Origin: Oikopleura dioica
Lineage: Eukaryota; Chordata; Appendicularia; Copelata; Oikopleuridae
Reading direction: 5' to 3'
NCBI GenBank assembly: GCA_907165135.1
Contig: OU015567.1
Coordinates: 8,685,001 to 8,749,000, forward strand
DNA: 64,000 bases
The position numbers were made by a program, and so were the translations under genes. This document shows, piece after piece, positions 47,801 through 62,947 of this stretch (positions are counted from its first letter, which is position 1; every line of letters starts with the position of its first letter). The notes below the pieces were generated by a model. That model searched no databases, was not told where the DNA came from, and saw nothing but the letters and a program-made list of their open reading frames with translations.

Positions 47801-49433
47801 GGCATTATGCTCAGATGGTCAGCTGACGAATCTGAGGCACTCTTGCTGAGTGTTGATTTATAAAGCGAAAATGTAAGAATGAAACGTTCCGGAAACAGGA
47901 ACGAGACATATAATGAAATGGATGACTCCAACGGGTATTCTTCTTTTACGATACATGTCATAAATCTTATCTGAAAACTCACACAGACAAAAAGAAGAAT
48001 ATTATTTACTTATTACGACCAGGCTTAGCTTAAAATCATTATTTTTCAAATGGGACTTATTTGTCTAGCGAACAAGGATAGTCCCATTTCTTGTCTAATT
48101 GTTTTCGCCTCGCCTCGTAATGAAAGGTTTTTCGCGTTTTGAAAACTTTTCCAAAATCGTGTTCAAAATAAATCCTTTCTGGTGTAAAACCAAATTTTGC
48201 GCAAAACGCGCTGGGCCTTTTGATTTTCGTGATTTTCGCGCGAATTCTAGTAAACAGTATTTTGAGGAAATAAGGAGCTTTTGAGATTCTTGGCTGAGCA
48301 GCTAGTTATAAAGTGTGATGATTTTAAAGTTATATAAAGCCCGGAACAAGGGATTTGGCGCTAGGCGCAGAATTACGCTTGTTTTGGTTCGGTGGTGCTC
48401 GCACCAAGCACCAGCTTCTTTCTCCAGCCACCTTTCTGGAGAAGCAGCCATCTGCCAAAAGTGCGTCTGACTAGCCACTTGAGCAAAGACCTTCAACAAT
48501 AAAAATTTTCTTATAAGAGCTTTTACCCGCGCCCTTTATCATCAGGTAAATTTGATAGGAAGTGATATCAAGGAAAACCGAAAAATTATCGGAGAGTCCA
48601 AAATTTTCTTAATTTTTTCGGACAGGACATTATTTTTCATAGCTTTTTTAAAGAATAAGGCTCATTAAAATTTTCTTAATCCGTCAATCCTGACCTCTAG
48701 TCCTGTAAAATTCTTCTTGTCCCTCAATTTATCACCTCATTTTGTGAACAAAACAAGCTTCTCACGGTTGTTTCTCTCGGGAGCTTATAGAAGTGCCTTG
48801 GGATTAGGAGAGGGGCTCACGCGAAGCTAAAAATAGAAAACTGTAGCGGACTTCCGGCGCGAGGGTTTTTGATTAGGACAAGCGGAAATTACTTAGAATT
48901 GATATTAGAAAATGTAATGAAAGATGGGTGAGAAGATTGTGACTTTACAGATGGGGGAGAGCGACCAGCTGGTTTTAGATTTTTATCAGGAGTAAGGGAG
49001 GCTCAACAGATTGTGAGAAACCAGATGCGCATTTTTATGAAAAAATATATAAAACTTTTCTTGATTGAAATTGTATTTGACATTTTCTAAACTGATCTTT
49101 CTTCTAAATATTATTCAAAACCCTTTTAGTCGACATTTTAGAGTTTTAATTTCAAAGAATCATGTGATTCATGTGCAATATCTTTATCATAAATAATGTT
49201 TTACCTTTGAAGACCCATTTTTTATTAGAAGATAATCAGTAGTTATCCACGAATATACAGTGATAAGCTTTCCCCCCTCAGCAGGTTCTTCTGACCGGGT
49301 TGTAGCACCATGGGCGATGGGGATTGGTTAGCGCTGGCCCTGGCTTGGACCCATTTGCGCCCCCTTGAATGCGGTGGCGCCAAACGCGCTCGCCGTCTTT
49401 CCGCTTCCCCTCTCCATGTTTCCAGCAGGATTC
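44892..49433. other. Gene-poor 4.5-kb region upstream of MEF2
   Basis: No convincing exon was found on either strand. Features seen: pyrimidine- and GC-rich block 45240-45640; palindromic GC-rich block 46730-46830 (AAGCCCATTGCCAATGGGCC) just before telomeric repeats; and a GC-rich proximal block from 49260. The longest frame (45204-45638) crosses simple-composition DNA and shows no domain. The region may contain MEF2 enhancers. Confidence 0.45.
46835..46855. repeat. Interstitial telomeric repeat 4
   Basis: GGTTAGGGTTAGGGTTAGGG directly follows a GC-rich palindromic block in the gene-poor region. Confidence 0.85.
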
Positions 49434-49440
49434 TATAAAA
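49434..49440 (+). promoter_or_regulatory. MEF2 TATA box
   Basis: TATAAAA lies 172 bases upstream of the MEF2 ATG and follows a GC-rich block (49300-49400), a classic core-promoter layout. MEF2 also lacks a close acceptor, so it is probably transcribed from its own promoter. Confidence 0.55.
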
Positions 49441-49611
49441 CACCTCTCTCCTCTCGTATTTTAACACAAATCAAAATACCCAAAAATAGCCAAAAGCATC
49501 CCTTTTTCGAACGTGAAATTGAATAACACTAAAAGCTTAAAGAAAAACAGCAAGAGAGTCAAGTCAATTTTCAGAGCTCAAGAAACCTAAAGAAAAGACA
49601 GCGAAGAAAAC

Positions 49612-52214
<2,603 letters not shown>

Positions 52215-52814
52215 CCATTTAATGTGCTAATTTATCAACTCAACTTTCTTGTTCAAAGTGCGACCGCTACTCTCTGCAAAAAACAACCACCGTTCTCGTC
52301 AACGTCAACTTTTCGTAAACTTGTAAAAATCTATAACAACCAAAACCAAATAATCTCCCTTTTTCTATCTCTCTTTTGATGTGCTACTACCTTCTATTTA
52401 TTATTCTTCCTTCCTCTTTTATGGAAGTTTATGTTTTTGTAAAAAATGTTAAATACAAAATAAATAGAAAAGGCTGATTTTGTGATTTAAACTCGCGATT
52501 CTTTGACCTTTTGCAAAATTGTTTGGCAAGTCTTATGTAAACCGAGAAGAAAAAAGAAGGATGTATAGATTTGCAATGAGACGAATAAGAGAAAGCTTTC
52601 TCAATTTATTAATAGGCTAGTGTTTATTTTCAAAAATACAAAATTAAATTCAACCTTGAGTCTGCTTTCAGGAATTTTACTTGGCAATAAGATTGGAAAT
52701 GTTCTCCTCAAGGTAATTATTATATTTCCGGCGGGTGGGGAAGGGATTAAAATTTAATCTCGTAGAAGATGTTTTTTGTGTGTTTTTTAGAAAAGATCAT
52801 ACTTTGAATTATCT

Positions 52815-55242
52815 GTTGTTTAGAGACAGCGATCTGTTTGCGAAAACAAAGTTGCCGGTTCTGGATCAGAAAAATTAAGGCACAATGCAAGCGTTTTGAT
52901 TGGGATTTATTCCACTGATGAGCTCCTTCAAACCCGAGGTCGGGCAATAATGGATACTTGGTACAACTCTGTCGATAAAAATCAAGCTGAAATCGTCTTT
53001 TTCGCGAATTCGACGAGTCCAAAAATGAATATTGTTCAACTACCGGGTGTGAGCGACCATGACTATCCGCCACAAAAGAAGTCGTTTCGCGCATTGCAGT
53101 ATATTCTCAAAAATAGAAAGGACATCCATTGGTATTTGCGAGCAGATGATGATATAGTCATAAACTGGTCGAATCTTCAGCAGTTTTTGTTCTCACTTGA
53201 CCACGAAAAATCCTACCTGATTGGAGCTCCTGGCTTTGGAAAACATGAAGAGGACTTTATTCAAGAAGGCTTTGCATTTTGCATGGGTGGGCCAGGAGTT
53301 CTAATGTCGAAAGGATTACTTGACAAACTGAGGGGAAGAATCAATGAGTGTCAAAACAGTATACGCATGGGTTTTATACTGTCGTTCTAACAAATCTCAT
53401 ATCATCGATAGGGGTTATTCATAATAACTTTTTATACAAAACCGACAACAGTAACAGAACACGAAGACATAGAGCTAAGCCGGTGCATTTACCAACTAGG
53501 AGAGGGATTTTAATATTTCTATATCTCAATTATCTTTATTTATATCTCCTTCCTCATTGTCAAAAACACATGTGAGGCGCAATTAAATCCACCACTCAGC
53601 TGAAACAATGTGCACAAAAGCAACGGATGTGCAGAGCTATTTTTACCAACACTACGTGAAGCAAAAGAGTGGAACCGACGCTCAGAACTCCTATGGAAGA
53701 AATATACATCCAGCAACGGGCAGAAAAAGCTAAAAATAAAGAACGAACAATGCATTTTATATCCGTTTTCAAGACGATCTTAGACCTTCTACAAAGCGAA
53801 ACGCACTGACTCTCCATGCAAATAAAGACCCACTTGGACAATTCAACACTTACCATGCCATTCTTCAATCGAAAATTGCAATTCTAAATGCTAGAATTCT
53901 CCATCTCAAGACATCGATCAATTCGACAATTGAAGAATCTCCGATAAAAAGAGTCAGAAGTGATGAAATCTGGACTTTTACGAATCGCTTCAAAACATAT
54001 CGAATCAACCCGTCCTTAGCTCAAATCGTCAAAAATGAGCCGCATTCAGTCAAAAATATTCTTGAAGAAAAAATAGAAGGAAATTTGAGAGTCAAAAACT
54101 TCAACACAAGAGTTCTTTCAGATCGAGTAGAACATATTGTTAGATACCGAGAAGATAAGAACACTGGACCTGGAACTTCAGAGCTAAAAGTTGCTTATGC
54201 TCAGAGATCTCTGGACAAAATCATCTTCAACGAACGAAGCCCGATTTCGCTGAGAAAGATGAGTGGCGAGAAGCTTGTTTTGATAACACCCGTCTTAGGA
54301 AACAGCTTTTTACTGGCCTTTTACTTCAGCGGGTGATTTTAAATAGCTGAGGAAAGGGAGACTCGATTCTTTCGAAAAATTTCTCGACCGATTTTTGCAA
54401 ATTCGGGCAAAAATGAAAATAGAAATTGAGCTTGTCGTGGCTCTTTTCTCGTCGGATACAGTGTTGGAACGATTAATTACAGCAATTGAGCGAGTGGAAA
54501 AGGATCAAGGTGATCCCCACGTGGTGCGCTTCGTTGTTGTGGACGGTGCTTTTTCCAGAGGCCGGGGGATCGCCCAAGCGATAGACGCCGTCCATGGAAA
54601 CGCGCTGTGTAAGCTCAATTACCGAATATTACAAAATAAGCGATTTAGTATTTTTCGTCGACATCGATATGATCCTTAGCCAAGAAACACTAGAATCGGG
54701 AATCACGTTGACGGTTCCTGGCCAAGTTTATTTCCCAATTTTCTTTTCGATCTTCGCTCAAAAATGCCGTGCCCAGCAAAGCGTATCAGAAACAAATGGA
54801 TTCTGGCGGATATATTCGACTGGAATGGTTTTTATTTTTAAACATGATTATCTGAAGACCGATGGCTTCGACTTGACAATTAATTCTTGGGGACAGGAAG
54901 ATCTTAGATTCACTGAAGCGGTCATCAGTGCTAAGCTCAAAGGAACGATAAGATAGTGAGCTTACAATATCTTTGATTACGGAATGTCTCCTAGGAGGAT
55001 ATTTCATCTTTTTATGTTATCCAAATAAAGTGATACGAGTGAAGGATCAAAACCTCATTCATCCTTGGCACCCGAAAAATTGCAAGAATCTCGTTAACAA
55101 GTTCTTTCAAGAGTGCGTTCCTGTCAAAATGGCTCACTACTGTAGCTACGGGATGCTTTATGAAGAGTGGAAGTACCAGCAATCTCCCCTCTTCGAAGAA
55201 GCTAAACTCAAAAAGAAGCATTCAAAAATCGCTTTTCAATAA
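52815..55242 (+). CDS. Chondroitin sulfate synthase-like glycosyltransferase
   Basis: A two-domain chondroitin polymerase-like Golgi enzyme. The beta3-glycosyltransferase half shows LPGVSDHDYPPQKKSFRAL, RADDDIVINW (DxD) and FCMGGPGVLMSKG. After an intron (about 53357-53447) comes TEHEDIELSRCIYQLGE. The linker includes ALTLHANKDPLGQFNTY. The second half has VDGAFSRGRGIAQAID, DLVFFVDIDMIL (DxD-equivalent DID) and GFWRIYSTGMVFIF with WGQEDLRF, all aligning with human CHSY1. Family members are about 750-800 aa. The signal-anchor exon upstream (perhaps near 52673) is unresolved, and several introns between 53480 and 54600 are approximate. Confidence 0.85.
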
Positions 55243-55598
55243 AATTGCAAACACGGAAAACTCTAATTGATCCTGATTTTGTCACCCCGTTTAGCGTTTC
55301 GTAATCCGAGTGATATTTCGTTTTCTCAACCCGTTTTCTCGCACATCACTCGCCTGCGGCGGCGTGGCCAACTTCCTGGAGGCATGCCGCTAAAATAACA
55401 ATGAAAAATGTTGCGACTGCCCTCTTCTTCATTCCCGATGGAAATTACGCTCTTCGAAAATTTCAATCTCATACTTTTCGTCAGAAACAACCACTTGAAT
55501 TCAAAAAGAGAGAGTGAAGAGTTTAAATACTTATTTCCTCAATTTGCATAAGGAAACAAAACTACAACGGCGAGAAAGGAAATCGCTCGGACTACAGG
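55243..55598. other. Intergenic region before ETS gene
   Basis: Contains a GC-rich stretch (55340-55390) and AT-rich DNA. Probably the ETS promoter. No gene or repeat was seen. Confidence 0.35.
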
Positions 55599-57220
55599 AA
55601 ATGGACAGTGCTGAGCCTCTTTTCTTATATAACCACAATAGTCCGAAAGTAGAAAGGTAACTTTATTACGTATCTGTATTTCGTGTTCACCTTTATTAAA
55701 AGTCTGAGTCTTGATCATCGCAATAGGCGCGGGTTGTTCGCCAGTGCGCGCGCAGTATCGCACTGATAGCATTCCAAAACATGGCCAGAGTTGCCAGAAT
55801 TGACGCGTTTGCTTCCGTGATTCGCCGGGTGCACCTGCACTTTACCACATGATGGAGCTAACTGACTTTTTCTAGGACGATTCTGGAGTCAATCACCGAG
55901 GATGAGCAGCAATCACTCGCACAAGCTCAAACGTAAGAGATACACAGAACATGTTTTCATTTTTCCCGAACTGCAGTTGTTTGTCCTGCAAACAATCAGT
56001 TATTATCAATCAAATGATAGCTCACTCAATGAATTGTAGTGATTACTGGCAACAAGAAAACTACTACGGTGAAGATTATCAACGGTAAGAGAAGTTTTTC
56101 AGATACTCCTTCTTGATTTCAACGACTAAAAACCTCATTTTAGCCAAGCCTACGGAGCTTATTACGATGATCAAGGGTACGAAAACTGGGGACATGATGG
56201 GATCGTTGATCTAACTGGCAGAAACGATCCTCCACTCGTGAATAGAGGTACAGTCATTTACCAATTTTATCTGAAATTTATTTTTTCTCCCAGAAGCTCA
56301 GTACCAAGAGTACCAAGAAAATTTCGCGCAGCAGCAACAAGCGTACGAGCAGCATCAATATAGTAACTACCAAAATTTTGATCATGGAATCGACGTCGGC
56401 CTCCCGCAGGTTCATTCGATGGGAGGTGGTTCTTTCCATGGATGGGAAGAGGAAGCATATCATCAGGTAGGATAAGCTGTTGGTGACAGATATCATGTAC
56501 TTTTATAGCCAATGGATCCCTACGCAACAACGACCCAAACGATTGTCTTTCCTCATCCCCATGAAGACTCGAGCACGCCTCCAGAAAGCCCATCCCCTCC
56601 GATTCGCGAAGAAGGATGGATGAGAGAGTTCCATCAAAACTTCCCATCGGGTCAACATCACAGGTAAGAAAAGTCCTTCCTAGCCTTTGATAAAAAAACT
56701 TTAATCAGGTACCCTTACGATAAGAGCTACATGGATGAAAATGACAGCGATGGATCATACAATGGAGCATCAACCTACTCAACGGAGAATCCTTACAAGA
56801 AGTGGGAGGAATTCTGCACAATCTATGCCAACCCGGGCTCTACTCAAATTCAGCTTTGGCAGTTTTTGCTTGAACTGCTAAAGGTAAAACCTCAAAAATA
56901 ATTTGTGCATATTTTTACTGTAAATTTAAGACACCGAAGCATCAGCATTGCATCACATGGGAAGGTGGAGAAGGTGAATTTCGCATGATCGACCCGGACG
57001 AAGTTGCAAGACTTTGGGGCGATCGGAAAGGAAAGCCAAACATGAACTATGGAAAGCTCTCCCGAGCTCTCAGGTAAAATTCATCTCCGTTTTCATTTAT
57101 CAATTGGAGCATAGATATTACTACGAAAAAGGACGAATGACAAAGCTCCATGGCAAACGATACGCGTACAAATTCAATATCGAAGTCATCAAACGCGCGG
57201 AAATAGATGGCGCTCAATAA
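55599..57220 (+). CDS. ETS-domain transcription factor, ERG/FLI-like
   Basis: The C-terminal ETS domain reads [62 protein letters not shown] and GKRYAYKF. The CITWEG and [12 protein letters not shown] features are closest to the ERG/FLI subfamily. Upstream exons (55876-55932, 56040-56088, 56143-56247, 56294-56466, 56510-56664, 56709-56883 and so on) encode an acidic, Gln/Tyr-rich activation region. The stop is at 57218-57220. The start is not settled: [19 protein letters not shown] at 55599 is a plausible first exon but its join to 55876 does not keep frame with GT-AG sites. No pointed domain is visible. Confidence 0.85.
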
Positions 57221-57418
57221 AAATAATTACGAACTATCTTCTCACTGTATAAAAAGCTGTATCACTGTAAATAGGAAAGAATAAACAAAGTTATTATAAA
57301 TTTTAAAGAGAAGTCGCGTTCTGAATAAGCAAACTTGCGTCAGACTTGATTAAAAAGGGATCAATCGATGATTCTCCTCTGCGAACCACCCATTTGGTCT
57401 GAATTGTGAGCTTAGGCG

Positions 57419-57937
57419 ATGGAAAGTCCCGCGAGCGCAGATGAAGAGAGAATTTCGTTGAAAAGTCTTCAGAAGAGGAAAATCATCGTTACCCCCTCTG
57501 AACTCAAAGAACCGCGAATTATCGTTCCAGAGGTACTTCGATAGCCCCAGAATGTTACCATTAGTTTTTAGGCTGAGCAATGGCTTCATGCATTTTCGGA
57601 TATGACACAGAAAGTTGCGTTGCTAACGCTTGAAACAGAAACGCTAGCGGAAGAACTTGGCAAGGTAATTGTTTCTTTGAAATTTGATGATGAAGATTGA
57701 ATCAAAGTTGGAAAAGCTCAAAATGGACCGGCAGCAGGAAATAGCGAGAACTCAGAAAGCAGAGCTCCTCGACGATAAAAGAAAAGGTACCAAAAGTCGA
57801 TGATGTCATAAAAGACGCTAATTATGTTATTTTCAGAACTCGATTACGCCGTTCGCGATCGAGAAAGGAAAGGAACTATTGGAATCGACTTTGAATCGAT
57901 TTATTTCTTGTTTCTTCTTTCGGAAATCCCTTTTTGA
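57419..57937 (+). CDS. Small coiled-coil protein, unrecognised
   Basis: Exons from ATG 57419 (MESPASADEERISLKSLQKR), then AEQWLHAFSDMTQKVALLTL, LEKLKMDRQQEIARTQKAEL and ELDYAVRDRERKGTIGID, with short GT-AG introns, ending TGA 57935-57937; about 125 aa. The central part is a heptad-rich coiled coil. An acceptor (GTGAGCTTAG) ends three bases before the ATG, suggesting trans-splicing. No domain was recognised. Confidence 0.55.
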
Positions 57938-59354
57938 AAGAACCAAACTGAACTACGAGATGGCACAGGAAAGATTGATCAGCTGCTAATTGGCTCAATA
58001 CTTTATACAGGTTCTTTTCTGACCTTATTTTCTACCGTGTTCTAGACCTTCTTTCGGTTAAAGATCAGGTGGTGGTTTAATTGGAGAGCTCTAAAAATAA
58101 TTTAACAAGTTTATGGTTTGATGATCAGTCACCTTTTCCCCAATTACAGAAGATATTCCCATTAGCAATTTATCCGATATCTGATAATACACACATGACC
58201 ACATGTCATCATTTTTAGCGATATTTTTATCGGTCTGGAGAGAAGTTTTTTAATAATTCTGATGTGGTTTGAACGTTCGAAAGCATTTGCAAAAAAGAAC
58301 AGCTGCCATGATAAGAGCAAGCATTACAGACATGTTTGATTGAAAGTTTGAACTGGAACGTGCTCTCTATCAACCCCCATTTATTGAATAATAAAACACG
58401 GAGCCACAGGAAGATCCATCTCAAAAGCTACGTAATCGGTTGCAATTAAAGACCCCAGTGGAGGATGAGGACAAATGCCATCTCGAAATTAAGGATCAGG
58501 TCAATACAGCATGGAATTGATCCTTTACGGTTCAAGGGGATCTTTTCGCATTATTCGGAAAAGACCTTTTTACAAAGAGAATAATGGACGAGTACGCACA
58601 GCTTTATCTTGCTTGCAAATATATCGAATAAAATTTATACGAATTTACACGCTTTTCAAATCAAGTCAACCATTTTTCAACTGAAGAGATGTAATATTTA
58701 ATTTTGAAAAACGAAAAAAACTGACTGGATATTTATAAATATTTATCCTTCCCACGTCAAAGTAAGCAGCTTATTGGAGAAGGTGTAAAAACGATAGACC
58801 GTTATTCTCTAAAATCGTCATTCGAGGGCGTCCGAGCGCCGCAGTCTTCAAAGTCGTCAGTTTTCGCGGAAGAGAAGCTTTCAAAGAGAACCTTGAAAAC
58901 TATCCTAGAAAATTATCTTTCTGAAACAGAGAGAAAGAGGGAGAGGAAGAAGATATGAATATCAAGAACAGAAGTTGCTCTTCGAAAATATCGTAAAGGT
59001 TCACTGACTTCTTGATTTATTGACTATAAAGCAATTTTATATTTATGAGACCCAAATTTATTTCTTTCTGAAAGCAAAATTGATCACTTTATTTTCAAAT
59101 TTTCTGAAGAAAATAAGGCTGAAATGATTTTAAACTCACCTGACGTCTTCATATGACTCTGTCCTCGTCCAGGATAGAATTTCCATTTCTTTCAGGAATT
59201 TGAAGAGCACATTAGCCTAACATAAGCCAGTCGTTTCTAAATAAAGCAAAAACGCCCTTCAAGGGCGTCTCTTTCAAGTTTTTCTTTTATGAAATAGAGG
59301 CACAAAGCCGTCAGAATATACAGTGATTCTAGCACCAAAAAAAATATTTCAGTG
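57938..59354. other. Gene-free region before the GPCR gene
   Basis: AT-rich with no supported exon. A short hairpin ACGCCCTTCAAGGGCGT at about 59250 resembles the loop of the minisatellite unit but is isolated. Probably the 3' flank of the coiled-coil gene and the GPCR promoter. Confidence 0.4.
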
Positions 59355-62300
59355 ATGAGAAGACTTCCTCTGATTGCTGCTTTTATTTTTCCTTTTGTCT
59401 TCTCCTCAGGTAATTTTAGAGGCTTGTAATCCAGACTTTTGAGCATTATTTGCTTTACAATTTAACATAGTGACACCCTTATTTTATTAGATAAGATGAT
59501 AGTTAAAGATTTAAATTTTATCTTGATTAAATAAAATAAGGGTATCACTATGTTAATTTTTAATTCAAAATTATTCTTTCAAAAAGAAAATTGAAAGAAA
59601 AAACTAATCTTCAGACTATGCGGAGGTTTTATGCGCTCTTGGGAAAGAATTTGAGTTCTGCGAAAATGAAATGGAAAAGTGGAAGAGCTCGGAAAACCGC
59701 AGAGGTACAGAAACTGTCACTATCAGTTACTCTGATTTGACGAATCGATTAAGAGTACTGTGAGCCTTTCTTTGCTTCTAGTCGCCACTTGTGTTTGCCC
59801 ATGACACTGAAAGGCACTGTAGCTGCCATTGAGTGTCCAGGCGCGGGATTACGCGCTAACAACTATCGATTAATGGGGTATTAATTCAATAATCCCTTGG
59901 AAGATTATCTGATGGTTTCGAAGCTCACGAATCAAACTTTTTCAAATGTTCATTATATTCAAATCGAATGCGGAACGGATCTTCTGTGGCGAATCGAGGG
60001 CAAAAGGTAATACGATTAGGATAAAAGCCCAAGCCATATTATCATTAACTCAAATTCAAATTAAAGAATATTACAAAAGATCGGAAATGAGTGGGATTTG
60101 AACGCTATTGGAGATGATCGACTGAAAAAAGGAAAGTTCAATCTATATAAACTACAGTATCAGAAGAAGGTAAAAACTGAGCTTCTTGAAGAAATGAACA
60201 AATGCACAAATGAAGCGCCTGTCGATCGCTATCGCCGAAATACCCAATTTTCGAATGAGACAGAATTCACTACGGAGCCTCCTCTTCCTCAAGCAGAATG
60301 CCTCGACAAAGAAATGTTCCACCACCAACCTTGCCGAAAAGACGCGTATGGAAAGATCACGTGCGACTGCCGCAACTTTAACTTTTGCGCTGAAGACTAC
60401 ATAATTCTGGTTGGGAATTCGATCTCAATGGTGCCATTGTTTCTCTCCATCGTGATTCTTTTTTCTTTTCCGTAAGTTCATTAATTGTACCGGCATTGTT
60501 TTAGAAAACCTGCTGCAGGTGCCTAATTAGATAGTTCGTTACTGTACCTGAGGTTTAAGCGGAAATTTCGTTCAGGCGATTGAGAAATACAAGAAATCTG
60601 ATCCATGCGAATCTGATGACTTCTTTGTTTTTACGCAGTGCGCTTCAATGGCTGAACTATCACGCTGTTATTTTCGGTGCTTATCCTGATGCGGAATGTA
60701 TGCTCAGTGTTCAGCACCTGAGCAAGGAGGAATACATGAGGATGACGCTGAAAATGTGTCCTGGAAGCCAGTTCATAGCTGTAAGTAGCGCTTAGCATGA
60801 GCTTTATGAGAGCTTTTGGGGTAAATTTGGCCAATAAGACATCAGTATGTTCTGGCTTAGCCAATCGCGGACCCCCTCACACGCTCAAATTCCAAAAAAC
60901 AGGGCTCGTCCGGGATTTGAACCCGGGACCACTCGCACCCTAAGCGAGTATCATACCCCTAGACCAACGAGCCACAAGGGATGAAAATCCATGGTACTAT
61001 TTGTACAGTCAGTTCCGGAAGTAGGTTGACTGTAATTAAATTTGTCTATTTGTACTCGCATCCTCGTGGCTCGTTGGTCTAGGGGTATGATACTCGCTTA
61101 GGGTGCGAGTGGTCCCGGGTTCAAATCCCGGACGAGCCCTGCTTTTTTTCTCGCTGATAATGGCGATGCCACCCCGAAGATCGAATTTTTCGCAAATTCT
61201 GAGAGGAGGTGTCGCTATAAGTTATAGCCTATGACTATCATTATCATTTAAGATCGGCAAAGATAGAATGATTTAATTTTAGTTCTGTCGCGCTTCTATC
61301 GTCTTTCTCCAGTGGGCAAAAACTGCCTCTCACTTCTGGGTCTTGATCGAAGGAAAGGTTCAACTGTTGTCGAGTGGGCGCAGTCCGCTTCATCCTCTTT
61401 CAAAGCAGCTTAGCAGAATGAACACAAATAAAAGGTGTGCAGTTGTACGCATTAGCGGTTGTGACTGTGCTCAGCACGGCTAAATACTTTTACGCGTACT
61501 TGGCATTCGGCTGGGGCTTTAGCTGGATATCCGTCGTTTTCTGGGTCGTGCTCAAGTACAAGTACGAGAATAGAGGCTGCTGGGATATCACTTACAGGCA
61601 AGTTCATCAATCAAAAAGCTTAAAAAGACACTTTTCAAAAGGGACCTGCTGGAAAAAGTGATAGAAGTTCCCATTTCAGCAGCAATCACATTGAACGGAA
61701 TTATTTTCATAATTCTCATCTGGGTTATTGTTCTCAAGCTGCGGGACGACTCTCGACTTACAAGGGAACGGAATAACGCACAGAGGCTTACAAGAGCCAC
61801 CCTGACGCTGATTCCGCTCATGGGTAAGTCTCCCATTTCCGGATGCTTCATCTGTTCGTTTTTTTTAGGGACGCAGTATCTTCTCTTCAGATATACGCCC
61901 AGTGAGAAACTTTTCAACATCAGATACAAATACGACCTCTTCTTTGAAGGACTTCAGGTAAAAAATTTTATCGAGATTTTTCGCAAAAGTGTTGAGGGTC
62001 TCTTTGTGTCTATTTTATTCTGCTTTATGAACCAAGAAGTCCAACGCGAGCTCAAGAAATGGTATAGCCGCCGAATGCAGCCTGTAAGTATCGACATCCA
62101 TTAGGATCAGCATGCTTAGGAGATAAAGGCTTTAAGCTGCATGATATTCTCTTTGTTATACGCATGCATTGAATATGTCTACAGGCACCATCTAGGCTTT
62201 GACGCACTTTATTAATGTTTTATCTGCACGATTTTGAATTGTCAACTGATCTATGTTCATCAAGTGACTAGAAAAAAGTTGCTTCAGATTTGCGCTGCTC

Positions 62301-62836
62301 AAATCCAAGGCTCATTATTAACCTTTGATAGCTCGACGGGCATCTGCTTCGACGAGGAACATTCGGCTCCGGCATCGAGGAAACCCTCAACACTAGAATT
62401 ATGGAGGGATACACGCCTAGGTCCTCCATCGCATTCGTTCGTAGTTCCACTGGGCAGACATCGTCGATAGAGAATGATTCCAATAGCATGTAATCTCTAA
62501 GGTGTAAATTAGAACATGAAACGCATTAAAAACAGGTTCTTTCATTGAAACAACATCAGAGCTAAAAATGGTCTAATCCGCGTTCAGAGAGGAGATCGAC
62601 GCCAATCTGTCTGGGATGAGCGCGAAACAATAACTACTCAAGGTAGATTTTCTTAGAGCGTTCTAATCTGTTACATGCTACCAATGCCAATTTAACAGCT
62701 TATTGAGATTAATAATTAATTTAATCGATTATTTATTCTAGTCCGCCGAGAATCAAGTTCCGCCAATATTGTAGCTTCAAAGAATCCACTTTTGCCCATT
62801 CCTGTGGCAGGCAGCACGCCGCCAACAACACTGTAA
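59355..62836 (+). CDS. Secretin-family (class B) G-protein-coupled receptor
   Basis: Signal peptide MRRLPLIAAFIFPFVFS, then a Cys-containing ectodomain (CLPMTLKGTVAAIECPG resembles the hormone-receptor motif CWP...CP). Seven membrane segments follow with class B marks: LRNTRNLIHANLMTSLFLRS (TM1-2), CRASIVF with HFWVLIEG (TM3), YLAFGWGFSWISVVFW (TM4), LTLIPLMG (TM6) and EGLFVSILFCFMNQEVQREL (TM7/helix 8). The tail is Ser/Thr-rich and runs to 62836. The ligand is unknown. One intron uses a GC donor (GCAAGT) and another probably GA. An ATTTCAG acceptor precedes the ATG. Two tRNA genes sit in one intron (60781-61282) and a MITE in intron 1. Confidence 0.85.
59466..59552. mobile_element. 87-bp MITE with TTAA duplication in GPCR intron 1
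   Basis: Ends CATAGTGACACCCTTATTTT and the complement of AAAATAAGGGTATCACTATG are inverted repeats with one mismatch, flanked by TTAA at 59462-59465 and 59553-59556. No coding capacity. A similar single end, GGGGATCACTATGTTAA, lies at about 42840-42856. Confidence 0.8.
60902..60973 (-). tRNA. tRNA-Pro (AGG), minus-strand copy
   Basis: 72 bases folding as a cloverleaf: acceptor GGCTCGT/ACGAGCC, anticodon stem CTCGC with loop TTAGGGT (anticodon AGG), T-arm with GGTTCAAATCC as B box. A T-run follows on its 3' side. Its sequence is identical to the plus-strand copy 94 bases away. Confidence 0.95.
61068..61139 (+). tRNA. tRNA-Pro (AGG), plus-strand copy
   Basis: The same 72-base sequence and fold as 60902-60973, in the opposite orientation. 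The A box GGTCTAGGGGTATG and B box are intact, and CTTTTTTT follows as a Pol III terminator. It is transcribed in the same direction as the host GPCR gene. Confidence 0.96.
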
Positions 62837-62947
62837 TTTTTTTTTTGAATGTAAATATATCAATCTTAAAGTTGCTAAAATTCATATGCTACATAAATGG
62901 GAAAGTATTTAGGTACTAGAAAAGAGAGTTTTTTTTTAAATAAAGAT

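Noticed and set aside
59237..59446. Minus-strand ORF near the GPCR start
   Set aside because: It is antisense to the signal-peptide exon and intron 1, and the plus strand has a better-supported start with an acceptor.
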